A stretch of DNA of 64,000 nt from Actinoplanes auranticolor (GTDB lineage Bacteria > Actinomycetota > Actinomycetes > Mycobacteriales > Micromonosporaceae), in assembly GCF_018332655.1 (NCBI RefSeq), contig NZ_BOQL01000030.1, positions 81,137 through 145,136 of the forward strand. Direction: 5' to 3'. How positions within the stretch are numbered: position 1 is the first letter of the stretch; each line of letters starts with the position of its first letter. This document shows, one piece after another, positions 42,835 through 52,120 of the stretch. The position numbers were made by a program, and so were the translations under genes. The notes under the pieces were generated by a model, which was given only the letters and a program-made list of their open reading frames with translations, was not told the DNA's origin and did no database searches.

Positions 42835-44079
42835 GTGGCGGTACCCGTACGGTCGAAGCCGTCCCGCCCGGGGCGCCCCGTGGAGCTGCCGCTGCCGGCG
42901 GCGCCCGGCGCCAGCCAGGAGGAGATCCGCCGGCAGAACCTCGGCGCGGTGCTGCGCTTCGTGCACGTGCACGGGCCGACCTCCCGGGCCGAGCTGACCG
43001 GCCGGCTCGGGCTCAACCGCAGCACCATCGGCGCGCTCGCGGCCGACCTGGCCGCCGCCGGCCTGGTCACCGAGGAGGCCGAGGCTCCCACCAGCGCTCG
43101 CCGCGCCGGCCGGCCGTCGCTGGTGGTCACCCCCTGCTCCGGCCGGGTGTACACGTACGCGCTGAGCATCGAGGCGGACCGGCTGCGGGCGGCCCGCATC
43201 GGTCTCGGCGGCCGGATCCTCGATCTGCGGGAGGTCCGCCGCCCGCCCGGCCTGGCGATCCTCGACGCCGTGGCACCGCTGGCCGGCTTCGTCCGCGCGA
43301 TGCAGGACTCCGCCGCCGCCGGTGCGCTGCCGATCGGCGGAGCCGTCGCGGTGGCCGACACCACCCGGGACGCGCAGGGGCGGATCCGGATCGGCGCCAC
43401 GGACGAGCGGCTCGGTGACGCGTTGCGCGACGAGCTGGCGACCGGGCCCGGCTTCGTCACCGGCGACATGGCCGACATCGCCGCGCTGGCCGAGCACGTG
43501 CGCGGCGTGGCCGCGGGCATCGACGACCTGATCTACCTGCACGGCGATCTCGGGGTCAGCGCCGGCATCATCACCGGCGGCCGGTTGGTCGCCGGGCACC
43601 GCGGCCACGGCGGCAAGGTCGGTCACATGGTGGTCAACCCGCACGGACTGCCCTGCGGCTGCGGCTCCCGCGGCTGCTGGGAGACCGAGGTCGGGGAGAG
43701 CGCGCTGCTGCGTCACGCCGGCCGCGGGCCGGAGGACCGGGCTGCCGTCCTCGAGGTGCTGGGGGCCGCGGCCGGGGGCGAGCCGGTGGCCGGCGCCGCG
43801 GTCCGCCAGGTCGCGGACTGGCTCGGCTTCGGGGTGGCCAACCTGGTCAACGTGGTCAACCCGGACCTGGTGGTCTTCGGCGGCTCGCTGCGGGAGATCT
43901 ACGCCGCCGGAGCCGGAGAGGTCCGCCGGCGCCTGGACGCGATGGCCCTGCCGGCCTCCCGCGAACACGTGCAACTGCGTGCGGCGACCCTGGGCCGTAA
44001 CGCCGCGCTGATCGGCGCGGCTGAGCTTGCCTTCGAGCAGGTGCTGGCCGACCCGCTCAGCGTGGGGACCGCGGAGTAG
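42835..44079 (+). CDS. ROK-family transcriptional regulator
   Basis: A 414-aa repressor-type ROK protein. The N-terminal winged helix (about 25-85) reads EEIRRQNLGAVLRFVHVHGP then LGLNRSTIGALAADLAAAGL. The ROK sugar-binding part has the ATP/sugar-fold motifs LIYLHGDLGVSAGIITGG and GKVGHMVVNPHG and the zinc motif CGCGSRGC (Cys274, 276, 281). GTG 42835 is preceded by GAGGAGG. It follows the sugar importer on the same strand after a terminator, so it is likely the importer's sugar-responsive regulator. Confidence 0.9.
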   Translation: MAVPVRSKPSRPGRPVELPLPAAPGASQEEIRRQNLGAVLRFVHVHGPTSRAELTGRLGLNRSTIGALAADLAAAGLVTEEAEAPTSARRAGRPSLVVTPCSGRVYTYALSIEADRLRAARIGLGGRILDLREVRRPPGLAILDAVAPLAGFVRAMQDSAAAGALPIGGAVAVADTTRDAQGRIRIGATDERLGDALRDELATGPGFVTGDMADIAALAEHVRGVAAGIDDLIYLHGDLGVSAGIITGGRLVAGHRGHGGKVGHMVVNPHGLPCGCGSRGCWETEVGESALLRHAGRGPEDRAAVLEVLGAAAGGEPVAGAAVRQVADWLGFGVANLVNVVNPDLVVFGGSLREIYAAGAGEVRRRLDAMALPASREHVQLRAATLGRNAALIGAAELAFEQVLADPLSVGTAE

Positions 44080-44187
44080 GGCCGGAAGCGGTTGCGCGGC
44101 AGGAGCAGACTTGGTGCGGCATCAGCGACGGAGGCGGCTCCCGTCCGACCACCCCGCCGCCACCCCGGAAAGGACTGAAGGCCGATC

Positions 44188-44589
44188 ATGACGGGAACAC
44201 CGGTTGGCGCCGCCACGCTGCGCTGGGTGGGCACGCTGGCCTGGCTCCTGCCACCGCTGGTCGAGCTGCCCCTGCTTGTGGGGCTGTGCTCCGGCATCCC
44301 GGAGGTCAGCCGGGCGGCCGTCTTCGGCACCCCGGCCACCCGGATAGCGGTGCTGTTCGCCCTGGCCGCCGCGATGGCCGGGTTCGTGGCCGTGGTGCGC
44401 GGCACGACCGGGCTGGCGCGGGCAGCCGTCGCCGGGGCGCTGTCGATCGCCGCCGGGATCGTGGCGGCGCTGGCCGCCGGCTTCCTCTTCGACGGAGAGT
44501 TCCCGCTGGTCGGACTGCTCCCCGCGCACTCCGCGCTGGCGCTGGCCATGCTGGCCCGCGCCACGATGCGCGAGCCCGCCGACTCCTAG
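44188..44589 (+). CDS. Four-helix membrane protein, unknown function
   Basis: A 133-aa membrane protein with four helices (WVGTLAWLLPPLVELPLLVG, IAVLFALAAAMAGFVAVV, AAVAGALSIAAGIVAALAAG, LPAHSALALAMLARATM). ATG 44188. I recognise no family. It shares a palindromic CTAG stop with the convergent HAAS-like gene (44586-44589). Confidence 0.65.
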   Translation: MTGTPVGAATLRWVGTLAWLLPPLVELPLLVGLCSGIPEVSRAAVFGTPATRIAVLFALAAAMAGFVAVVRGTTGLARAAVAGALSIAAGIVAALAAGFLFDGEFPLVGLLPAHSALALAMLARATMREPADS

Positions 44590-45209
44590 TACCGGCGCCG
44601 CGCCGCCAGCCCGGGCAGCAGGGTCAGCCCGGCGATGATGGCACCGGCGACCATCCCGAGGTACGCGAGCAGCACCGCCTCCGCCCCTCCGCCGAAGGCG
44701 GCCGCCCCGATCACGAGGACGAAGCCCAGCAGCACCGGCAGCCCGGCGAGCACCCAGGCGGCGGTCTTCTGCGCCGGGCTCCAGCGGGCGGAGCCGGATA
44801 CCAGCATCAGCCCGGCCAGCGGACTGATCACCGGCAGCACCACGGCGCCGGCGGTGAGCAGGGCGATCCCCGCGTACTCGGGTCCGGCCGACGACGTGGC
44901 CACCGGTGGCGGCAGCGGCGCCGGTGCGACCGGCCGGCGCAGGTGGGCCGGCATCCGGCCGCGGCGGGCGGCCGCCGCGAGGGCCTCCGGCGGGCCCAGC
45001 CGGTGCAGGATGTGCCGCGGGTCCTCCAAAGGGTCGGCCACCGAGGTACGCCGCATCGCGATGTAGTCCGCGACGGTGGTCATGAGCTCGTCCCGCAGCT
45101 CCGGTGCGAGATCCTCGCTGGCACCCCAGAGCGCGGCCAGATAGTCCAGGACGAGGACGTCCGTGTGCGCCAGCGGCGTGGTGTCGTAGTGGTGCGGTAC
45201 GGACGTCAT
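44586..45209 (-). CDS. HAAS/DUF1700-like membrane protein
   Basis: A 207-aa protein. The N-terminal half carries LDYLAALWGASEDLAPELRD and LEDPRHILHRLGPPEALAAA, the compact helical signal domain (HAAS/DUF1700-like) often linked to PadR repressors. The C-terminal half has four membrane helices (IALLTAGAVVLPVISPLAGL; AAWVLAGLPVLLGFVLVIG). ATG 45209 follows a GGGGGA site; the longer frame up to 45344 lacks one. There is no PadR gene next to it. Confidence 0.65.
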   Translation of the reverse strand: MTSVPHHYDTTPLAHTDVLVLDYLAALWGASEDLAPELRDELMTTVADYIAMRRTSVADPLEDPRHILHRLGPPEALAAAARRGRMPAHLRRPVAPAPLPPPVATSSAGPEYAGIALLTAGAVVLPVISPLAGLMLVSGSARWSPAQKTAAWVLAGLPVLLGFVLVIGAAAFGGGAEAVLLAYLGMVAGAIIAGLTLLPGLAARRRY

Positions 45210-45492
45210 CCGGATCCCCCTGGTGCAGAGTGCGACAGTGCAGTCAGCATCGCGGCGGGCCACCCCGGCGCACATCTGGCCGAGGGCTGATACCCCGGCC
45301 TGCTCTCTGTCTTTCGGCCGATCCGGTCCGGCCGGGGTGATCACGGCCGGTCCGGGGCGATAGTCCGTTTCGCGGATGGCCCGGGGCCGGTTCGTACGGC
45401 AGCCTGGTCCGGTGGACCACGGCGATCATGCGAGCAATCCCGCAGTGCCGGGTTTTGCTACATCCGAGCCGTTCAGCGCCGATGCTTTCAGC

Positions 45493-47796
45493 ATGGCTGA
45501 GGACACCCGCGCACCCGCACGCTACGTGTGGATCACCGCCGGCCTCGCCGTCGCCAGCTGGCTGTGGTTCCTGCTGTTCAGCACGGTCGGCGCCGGGCAC
45601 GTGTCGATCGCCTACCTGGCGGTGCCGCTGGGCGGCGCCTTCGCGGTGGCCGGGCTTTTCCAGCTCTGGCGCACCGTACGCGGCGACCGGACCGCCGGCC
45701 GCTTCTGGCTCACCCTGCTGGTCGCCGCCTCCTTCATGACCGCCGGCTACGTGCTGATGGCGGTCAACGCCGCCCTGAACTCGGTCGGCGACATGCCGCC
45801 GGACATGACGCTGTCCGCCGCGGGCTGCGTCGGGCTGGGCTTCGCGCTGGCCATGTGGGCCGTCGCCCGGGTGCCGGTGGGCGCGATGAATCCCGCCGAG
45901 CGCTGGCGCATGCACCTTGACCGGCTCGTCGCCTTCCTGGGCTGCGCGACGGTGCTCTGGCACTTCGGGCTGGCTCCGATGCTGACCGCCGAGGAGCGCT
46001 GGGCCCCGCAGACCCTGTCGCTGGTCGGGCTGGCGTTCCTGCTCACCATCGGCGGCATCACCAAGGTCTCGTACCTCGGTGACGGTCCGGTCGACCGCAC
46101 CGCGATGCGGCTGGTCGCGACCATGGGCCTGACCGCGGCCGGGGTCGCCGTGCTGGCCACCACGTTCGGCAACGCCGGCGGGGTGCCGTCGCAGGCCCTG
46201 GTGCTGCCGCTCGCGCCGGTCCTGCTCACCCTGGCCGTACGGGCCCAGGCCCAGGCCACGCTGGGCGGGCGCCGGGAGTCGCGCCGGTCCTCGCCGCTGC
46301 TGCCGTACCTGGCGATCGCCGCCGGGGACCTGCCGCTGATCGCCGTGGCCGTCGGCCCGCTGCAGTGGCCCGGCCGGGTCTCGCTGATCGCCGCCGTGCT
46401 GGTCAGCGTCCTGGTCACGGGCCGGCAGTTCGTGGCCTTCCGCGACAACAAGCGGCTGCTCAGCGACATTCGCGGCCAGGAGGTGCGGCTGCAGCACGAG
46501 GTCAGCCACGACAGCCTGACCGGGCTGGCCAACCGGGCCCGGTTCCGCGGCGCGCTGCACGCGGCGCTGGCCGATCAGGCGTCCGCGACCGTGCTGCTGG
46601 TCGACCTGGACGACTTCAAGACGGTCAACGACTCGCTCGGCCACGACGTCGGCGACCACCTGCTGGTCGCGGTGGCCGACGTGCTGCGCCGGCAGTGCGG
46701 GGCCGACGGCCTGCCGGTCCGCATCGGCGGCGACGAGTTCGCCGTGCTGCTCACCGGTGGCACCACCGTGGGGGAGACCGTCGCGCAGCGCCTCCTGGAC
46801 GCGCTGACCCGGCCGATCAGCGAGCACCGGCTGCTGGTGCAGGCCAGCATCGGCATCGCGACGGCGGCGCCGGGAGCGACGCTCGACAGCGTGCTGCGCG
46901 ACGCCGACGTCGCCATGTACGCCGCCAAGGGGCACGGCAAAGCCGGCTACGTGCGGTACGTGCCAGGCATGGAGGAGCCGATCCTGGCGCACATCCAGCT
47001 CGGCGGCGAGCTGCGCCGGGGCCTGGACGAGGGCGAGTTCCGGGTCGTATACCAGCCGGTGATCGCGCTGGCCGACGGCAAGATCATCGGGGTAGAGGCG
47101 CTGGTGCGCTGGGACCACCCGGTGCGCGGGCCGGTGTCGCCGGCCGAGTTCATCCCGGTCGCCGAGCGTACCGGCCTCATCGTCGAGCTGGGCCGGTTCG
47201 TGCTGCGCGAGACGTGCCGGCAGATGGCGGCCTGGCTGGCCGAGTTCGGCCCGGACGCGCTGCAGAAGCCGGGCGTCAACGTCTCGGCCCGGCAGCTGCA
47301 CGATCCGGACTTCGTCGGCGACGTGCTGGCCGCGCTGGCCGATTCCGGCCTGCCCACCGACCGCCTGGTGCTGGAGCTGACCGAGTCCGCGGTGCTGCGC
47401 GGCAGCCAGGTGTCGCGCACGCTGCACGAGCTCGACCGGCTCGGCGTCGCGCTGGCCCTGGACGACTTCGGCACCGGCGAGTCGTCGCTGAGCCTGCTGC
47501 GCTCGTTCCCGGCGTCGATCGTCAAGCTGGACAAGTCCTTCGTGGACGGTATCGAGATCGAGGACGGCGAGGCCGGCGGCCGGGACGCCCGCCAGGCGGT
47601 GGCCCGCGCCGTCATCCAGCTGGCGAACGCGCTGGGCCTGGACACCGTGGCCGAGGGCATCGAGAACGAGGCCCAGGCCGAACAGCTGCGCCTGCTGGGC
47701 TACACCCTCGGCCAGGGCTACCACCTGGCCCGGCCGATGCCCGCCGAGGAGTTCACCCGGCTGCTCGCCGCCCAGCGCCGCGCCGTCACGGCCTGA
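45493..47796 (+). CDS. Membrane GGDEF-EAL protein (cyclic di-GMP turnover)
   Basis: A 767-aa sensor-like protein. Residues 10-290 hold about eight helices (YVWITAGLAVASWLWFLLFS; FLLTIGGITKVSYLGD). A GGDEF domain follows with an intact GGDEF at 412-416 but no RxxD inhibitory site five residues before it. The EAL domain (about 500-760) has EAL at 535-537 (VEALVRWDHP), ELTESA and DDFGTGESS, so metal-binding residues look complete. It may make or break c-di-GMP. ATG 45493 (MAEDTR) sits right before the first helix; a start at 45376 is possible. No ribosome site decides. Confidence 0.88.
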   Translation: MAEDTRAPARYVWITAGLAVASWLWFLLFSTVGAGHVSIAYLAVPLGGAFAVAGLFQLWRTVRGDRTAGRFWLTLLVAASFMTAGYVLMAVNAALNSVGDMPPDMTLSAAGCVGLGFALAMWAVARVPVGAMNPAERWRMHLDRLVAFLGCATVLWHFGLAPMLTAEERWAPQTLSLVGLAFLLTIGGITKVSYLGDGPVDRTAMRLVATMGLTAAGVAVLATTFGNAGGVPSQALVLPLAPVLLTLAVRAQAQATLGGRRESRRSSPLLPYLAIAAGDLPLIAVAVGPLQWPGRVSLIAAVLVSVLVTGRQFVAFRDNKRLLSDIRGQEVRLQHEVSHDSLTGLANRARFRGALHAALADQASATVLLVDLDDFKTVNDSLGHDVGDHLLVAVADVLRRQCGADGLPVRIGGDEFAVLLTGGTTVGETVAQRLLDALTRPISEHRLLVQASIGIATAAPGATLDSVLRDADVAMYAAKGHGKAGYVRYVPGMEEPILAHIQLGGELRRGLDEGEFRVVYQPVIALADGKIIGVEALVRWDHPVRGPVSPAEFIPVAERTGLIVELGRFVLRETCRQMAAWLAEFGPDALQKPGVNVSARQLHDPDFVGDVLAALADSGLPTDRLVLELTESAVLRGSQVSRTLHELDRLGVALALDDFGTGESSLSLLRSFPASIVKLDKSFVDGIEIEDGEAGGRDARQAVARAVIQLANALGLDTVAEGIENEAQAEQLRLLGYTLGQGYHLARPMPAEEFTRLLAAQRRAVTA

Positions 47797-48181
47797 CGTA
47801 TACCGCTTGTCCCGCGCCGCCCGGGCGGGCACGGTGGGGATGTGACTGTCCACAACCGCCGCCGCCGGTCGGCGGGCTCTGTCCGAGGTGGCCGGTGAGC
47901 TGGGCGAAGCCCTTCGGAACGGGCGATGTCCGGTGTGTCCACATCGTCTGATCCACGGCTTTGGCGGGCACTTATCGCGTGCCGCAGCAAAACTTTTGCA
48001 TATTTCGAAGATTCTTTTCGCCACTTGAGCGAAACAAGCCATTAACATCAGCAAGCGAACGACTTCGATGCAACAAAAGTGCTCCGACGTGGCGCACGGC
48101 TCCCCGAGAGCCGCCGCCCGAGCGGCCGATGCCGCGCGTCCACGTCATTCCCGCACCACCTACCGGGAGGCAGTGCAAGCG
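47797..48181 (+). promoter_or_regulatory. Long control region of the sugar isomerase/dehydrogenase operon
   Basis: No gene is visible in these 385 bases. GCAAAACTTTTGC (47987-47999) is a perfect 6-1-6 palindrome. TTTCGC (48016-48021) and GCGAAA (48029-48034) form a second dyad with a 7-base spacer. The stretch 47980-48080 is much AT-richer than its surroundings. The dyads resemble LacI-type operators and probably surround the promoter; the start of transcription is not mapped. Ribosome site GGGAGG lies 12-17 bases before the start. Confidence 0.55.
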
Positions 48182-49102
48182 ATGCAGAACGAGTCCACCG
48201 TCAGCCGCCGCAATCTTCTGGGCGCCGCCGCAGCCGGTGCGGCCGTGGTCGGCACCTCCGCCGTCCTGGCCTCGCCGGCCGAGGCCACCAAGGGCGGCCG
48301 CCGGCCCGCCCGGGTGCCGCGCGACCGGATCAGCGTGCAGCTCTACACCCTGCGCAACCAGCTCGCCATCGATCTGGACGCCAGCCTGGCCGAGCTGGCC
48401 GAGATCGGTTACACCCGGATCGAGCACGCCGGCTTCGTCGGCCGCACGGCCGCGCAGTTCCGCGCCGCGCTGGACGCCGCCGGGCTGCGCGCGACCTCCG
48501 GGCACGTCGGCATCCCGCAGCCGTTCAACGCCTCCACCTGGCAGGCCGCGCTCGAGGACGCCCAGATCGTCGGCAACAAGTTCATCGTGCACCCGTACTT
48601 CGGCACCGACGCCAACGGGCCGATCCGCGACGGCTCGGTCTACAAGGCTTTCGCCCGGGACCTGAACAAGGCCGGCGCGCTCGCCCGCAAGGCCGGGCTC
48701 AGCTTCGGCTACCACAACCACCACAACGAGTTCCTGCGCCAGGACGGTGGCAAGCGCACCGGCTTCGACATCCTGACCCGCGAGACCGATCCCGGGCTGG
48801 TGCACTTCGAGGTCGACCTGTACTGGGCCTGGCGGGGTGCGAACGACCCGGTGGACCTGATCCACGAGAACCGGGGACGGATCCGCCAGGTCCACGTCAA
48901 GGACATGGCGGTCTCGAGCGGCTTCGAGGACCCCGGCGCCGGCCTGATCGACTTCGGCCGCATCTTCGAGCACTCCCGCGAGGCGGGACTGGTCGAGTAC
49001 ATCGTGGAACGTGACGACGCGGGCAGCCCACCGCGTACCCCCGCCGACGCGCTGACCACCGCGGAGGTCGGCTTCCGTTACCTCGACAACCTCCGGTTCT
49101 GA
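48182..49102 (+). CDS. Tat-exported sugar phosphate isomerase/epimerase-family protein
   Basis: A 306-aa protein of the xylose isomerase-like TIM-barrel family. The N-terminus bears a twin-arginine signal (STVSRRNLLGAAAAGAAVVG) and cleavage near ASPAEA, so it is exported folded. The barrel has ISVQLYTLRNQLAIDLDASL, SFGYHNHHNEFLR and VHFEVDLYWAWRGANDPVDL with metal-ligand Glu/Asp/His candidates, and GRIRQVHVKDM. ATG 48182 is used. It lies 12 bases before the PQQ dehydrogenase gene, forming an operon. The sugar it handles is unknown. Confidence 0.85.
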   Translation: MQNESTVSRRNLLGAAAAGAAVVGTSAVLASPAEATKGGRRPARVPRDRISVQLYTLRNQLAIDLDASLAELAEIGYTRIEHAGFVGRTAAQFRAALDAAGLRATSGHVGIPQPFNASTWQAALEDAQIVGNKFIVHPYFGTDANGPIRDGSVYKAFARDLNKAGALARKAGLSFGYHNHHNEFLRQDGGKRTGFDILTRETDPGLVHFEVDLYWAWRGANDPVDLIHENRGRIRQVHVKDMAVSSGFEDPGAGLIDFGRIFEHSREAGLVEYIVERDDAGSPPRTPADALTTAEVGFRYLDNLRF

Positions 49103-49114
49103 GGGGACTGATCT

Positions 49115-51202
49115 ATGAAGAAGCGATTGCTGACCGCCGTACCCGTGCTGGCTCTGCTCACGACGGCCCTGACCGTCCCGTCCGGGCCGGCCACCGCGCA
49201 GGCCCCGGCCGAGCCGCCGCCGGACGCGAACTTCCAGAAGGTCACCCTGGACGACTTCCCGGGCGAGCCGATCGCGCTGGCCGTGCTGCCGGACCGGCGG
49301 GTGCTGCACACCGCGCGCACCGGTGAGGTTCGCATCAACGACCCGAAGAGCGGGCGCAACATCCTGGCCGCCAAGCTCCCCGTCTATCTCCACGACGAGG
49401 AGGGTGTGCAGGGCGTCGCGATCGACCCGAACTTCGCGAAGAGCAAGTGGGTCTACATCTACTACTCGCCGCGGCTGAACACGCCGATGGACGACCCGGC
49501 GACGCCCGCCGTCAACGAGGGCGACGCGCCGGAGAACGGCACCGCCGCCGACTTCGCGCCGTACAAGGGCGTGATGCGGCTGTCGCGCTTCAAGCTCAAC
49601 GGCAACACGCTCGCGCTGACGACCGAGCAGAAGATCATGGAGGTCGCCACCGACCGGGGCATCTGCTGCCACGTCGGCGGCAAGATCGACTTCGACAGCA
49701 AGGGCAACCTGTACCTGTCCACGGGCGACGACACCAACCCGTTCGCCTCCGACGGCTACGCGCCGATCGACGAGCGGGCCGACCGCAACCCGGCGTACGA
49801 CGCGCAGCGCACCTCCGCCAACACCAACGACCTGCGCGGCAAGCTGCTGCGGATCAAGGTCGGGGCCAACGGCAGCTACACCATCCCGAAGGGCAACCTG
49901 TTCAAGCCGGGCACCGCGTACACCCGCCCGGAGATCTACGCGATGGGCCTGCGCAACCCGTTCCGCTTCGCGGTGGACAAGACGACCGACGTCGCATACG
50001 TCGGTGACTACTCGCCCGACGCGAACAGCCCCAACCCGGCGCGTGGCCCGGCCGGGCACGGCCGCTGGATGGCCATCGACAAGCCCGCCAACTACGGCTG
50101 GCCGTACTGCGTCGCGCCCGACATGCCGTACGTCGACTTCGACTTCGCCACCCGGACCTCCGGCCAGCCGTTCAACTGCGCCGCGCCGGTCAACGACTCG
50201 CCCAACAACACCGGCAAGCGCAAGCTGCCGCCGGTGCAGAAGGCGGAAGTCATCTACACGTACGCGGCCTCGACGGAGTTCCCGGAGCTGGGCACGGGTG
50301 GCATCGGCCCGATGGGCGGCCCGGCGTACAACTTCGACGCCAAGAACAAGTCGGCAACCAAGTGGCCGAAGTACTACGACGGCAAGCCGCTGTTCTACGA
50401 GTGGACCCGTGACTACGTGCAGGAGTTCACGCTCGGCGCGGACAACGAGGTCACCGCGATCCGTGAGGTGCTGCCGTCGGTCATCTTCGACAACCCGATG
50501 GACCTGGAGTTCGGCCCGGACGGCTCGCTGTACGTCCTGGAGTACGGCGACGGCTACTTCTCCGAGAACCCGGAGGCGCAGCTGGCCCGCATCGACTACG
50601 TGCGCGGCAACCGCACCCCGCTGCCGAAGATCACGGCAACGCCGGTCCGCGGCGAGGCGCCGCTGACGGTGACGTTCTCCAGCGCCGGCACCACCGATCC
50701 CGACGGTGACAGCCTGCGCTACGCCTGGGACTTCAACGCCGACGGCATCGTCGACTCCCGGGCCCCGAACGGGGTCTACACGTTCACCGAGAACGGCAAC
50801 TACCGGCCGACACTCAAGGTGACCGACCCGACCGGCCGCTGGGCGTCCGCGGAGGTGCTGCTCCCGGTGGGCACGGCAGCCCCGCAGGTCACCCTGACCA
50901 CCACGCCGAACCCGGACCAGCCGTTCGCCTTCGGTGACACGGTGAGCTACCAGGTCACCGTGGTCGACGACCAGCCGATCGACTGCTCGCAGGTCACCGT
51001 GACCTACATCCTGGGCCACGACCAGCACGGTCACCCGCTGTCCACGGCCACCGGCTGCAGCGGCTCGATCCAGACGTTCCTCGACCCGGGTCACGCCGGG
51101 GCGGAGAACCTGAACGCGGTGTTCGTCGCGTCGTACACGGACTCCGGCACCCCGCCGCAGACCGGGACCGACGAGGTCGTCCTGGACCCGACCGAGAGCT
51201 GA
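49115..51202 (+). CDS. Secreted PQQ-type sugar dehydrogenase with PKD domain
   Basis: A 695-aa secreted protein. Sec signal (MKKRLLTAVPVLALLTTALT), then a six-bladed propeller of the soluble glucose/sorbosone dehydrogenase family (about 40-490): HDEEGVQGVAIDPNF, ICCHVGGKIDFDSKGNLYLS, YAMGLRNPFRFAVD and MDLEFGPDGSLYVLEYGDGY. A PKD domain follows (about 505-590; TVTFSSAGTTDPDGDSLRYA with WDFNADG), then a C-terminal beta domain. The family oxidises sugars using PQQ. The vicinal Cys pair CC at the ICCHVGG motif is typical of Actinobacteria. It is co-transcribed with the isomerase-like protein. Confidence 0.88.
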   Translation: MKKRLLTAVPVLALLTTALTVPSGPATAQAPAEPPPDANFQKVTLDDFPGEPIALAVLPDRRVLHTARTGEVRINDPKSGRNILAAKLPVYLHDEEGVQGVAIDPNFAKSKWVYIYYSPRLNTPMDDPATPAVNEGDAPENGTAADFAPYKGVMRLSRFKLNGNTLALTTEQKIMEVATDRGICCHVGGKIDFDSKGNLYLSTGDDTNPFASDGYAPIDERADRNPAYDAQRTSANTNDLRGKLLRIKVGANGSYTIPKGNLFKPGTAYTRPEIYAMGLRNPFRFAVDKTTDVAYVGDYSPDANSPNPARGPAGHGRWMAIDKPANYGWPYCVAPDMPYVDFDFATRTSGQPFNCAAPVNDSPNNTGKRKLPPVQKAEVIYTYAASTEFPELGTGGIGPMGGPAYNFDAKNKSATKWPKYYDGKPLFYEWTRDYVQEFTLGADNEVTAIREVLPSVIFDNPMDLEFGPDGSLYVLEYGDGYFSENPEAQLARIDYVRGNRTPLPKITATPVRGEAPLTVTFSSAGTTDPDGDSLRYAWDFNADGIVDSRAPNGVYTFTENGNYRPTLKVTDPTGRWASAEVLLPVGTAAPQVTLTTTPNPDQPFAFGDTVSYQVTVVDDQPIDCSQVTVTYILGHDQHGHPLSTATGCSGSIQTFLDPGHAGAENLNAVFVASYTDSGTPPQTGTDEVVLDPTES

Positions 51203-51214
51203 GGTACCAAGCGA

Positions 51215-51251
51215 CCGAGGTCACCGCCGTCACACACGGCGGTGACCTCGG
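51215..51251 (+). terminator. Terminator of the isomerase/PQQ dehydrogenase operon
   Basis: CCGAGGTCACCGCCG and CGGCGGTGACCTCGG form a perfect 15-bp stem around TCACACA, 12 bases after the stop codon. No T run follows. Confidence 0.8.
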
Positions 51252-51296
51252 CCGTTCCGCCCGCATCAGGGCCCTGATTGCGCCACCCTGGTAGGT

Positions 51297-52064
51297 GTGG
51301 GGGTGCACCTGGAGCAATGGTGGGCGCAGTTCCTCGAAGCGTCCGACCGATTCGACGCCGCCTACCTGGTCGAGGGGCTCAGCGACCTGGTCGGCCCGTA
51401 CATCAAGGCTCCGCTGCTGCGCCGCGAGGTCAAGATCGCCGCGGACGCGGTGGTCCGGCAGCTGGAGCGCCCGGCGAGCGCCGAACGCGCCGAACTCGGC
51501 CGGGAGGCCACCGAACGGCTGACCCGCACCCTCGATCGCATCCGCGAACGCTCGACCGGAGCGGCGATCGCCACCGACGAGGCGGCGATCATCGACCTGG
51601 CCCTGAGCGGCGAGTACGCGGCCGCGGCCGCCGCGGCCGAGCCCCTGGTCGGCGAGAAGAAGCTGTACCGCCTCTTCGTGACAGCCCTGCGCCTGGAACG
51701 CTTCGACATCCCGATGGCCCTGCGCCTGCTGGAGGGCGGCCAGACCCCGCGCGAGGCGATCCGCTCGGGCCACCTGCTCGGCCGGTACAGCTGGTGGCCG
51801 TCCTGGCTGCTGCGCATCGTCACGGAACGGGCCCTGGCCGGCACCCTGGACGATGACACGATCGCGGCGCTGGACAAGTGCGCGTACGCGGAGCTGACCC
51901 CGTTACAGGCGAACCTGGCCCGCAAGCTGCTGGGCGGCAACGAGGCGCTGATCAGCACGGCGGCCCACCGCCTGGTCAGCCTGGGCGAGGCGGACGCGGC
52001 CGAACGCCTCCGCGAGGGCGACATCGCAGCGGTGGCGTTCGCAGCCCGGTTGAGCACCCAGTAG
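51297..52064 (+). CDS. Hypothetical helical protein, 255 aa
   Basis: A 255-aa soluble protein, GTG 51297 (GTG 51303 is an equal alternative). It is Ala/Leu/Arg-rich and all-helical in appearance, with an N-terminal LEQWWAQFLEASDRFDAAYL and later RYSWWPSWLLRIVTERAL. There is no signal peptide and no motif I can name. It stands alone between two terminators: a hairpin upstream ends the PQQ operon and the one at 52071 separates it from the convergent ABC operon. Confidence 0.7.
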   Translation: MGVHLEQWWAQFLEASDRFDAAYLVEGLSDLVGPYIKAPLLRREVKIAADAVVRQLERPASAERAELGREATERLTRTLDRIRERSTGAAIATDEAAIIDLALSGEYAAAAAAAEPLVGEKKLYRLFVTALRLERFDIPMALRLLEGGQTPREAIRSGHLLGRYSWWPSWLLRIVTERALAGTLDDDTIAALDKCAYAELTPLQANLARKLLGGNEALISTAAHRLVSLGEADAAERLREGDIAAVAFAARLSTQ

Positions 52065-52070
52065 AAGCGC

Positions 52071-52103
52071 GAAAAGGCCCGGCCGTCGGGTGACGGCCGG
52101 GCC
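52071..52103 (-). terminator. Terminator between convergent genes
   Basis: GGCCCGGCCGTC and GACGGCCGGGCC form a perfect 12-bp stem around GGGT. On the minus strand it is followed by TTTTC, so it best serves the pyrimidine operon ending at 52121, though it may act on both strands. Confidence 0.85.
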
Positions 52104-52120
52104 CGGGGGAGTGACAGCGA

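Noticed and set aside
41440..43974. 844-codon minus-strand frame across the sugar-binding protein and ROK genes
   Set aside because: Both plus-strand genes are certain by family motifs; the antisense frame is compositional.
45244..51094. Long minus-strand frames (936 and 1,040 codons) opposite GGDEF-EAL and PQQ genes
   Set aside because: No recognisable domain, and they run through clear plus-strand genes and a regulatory region.
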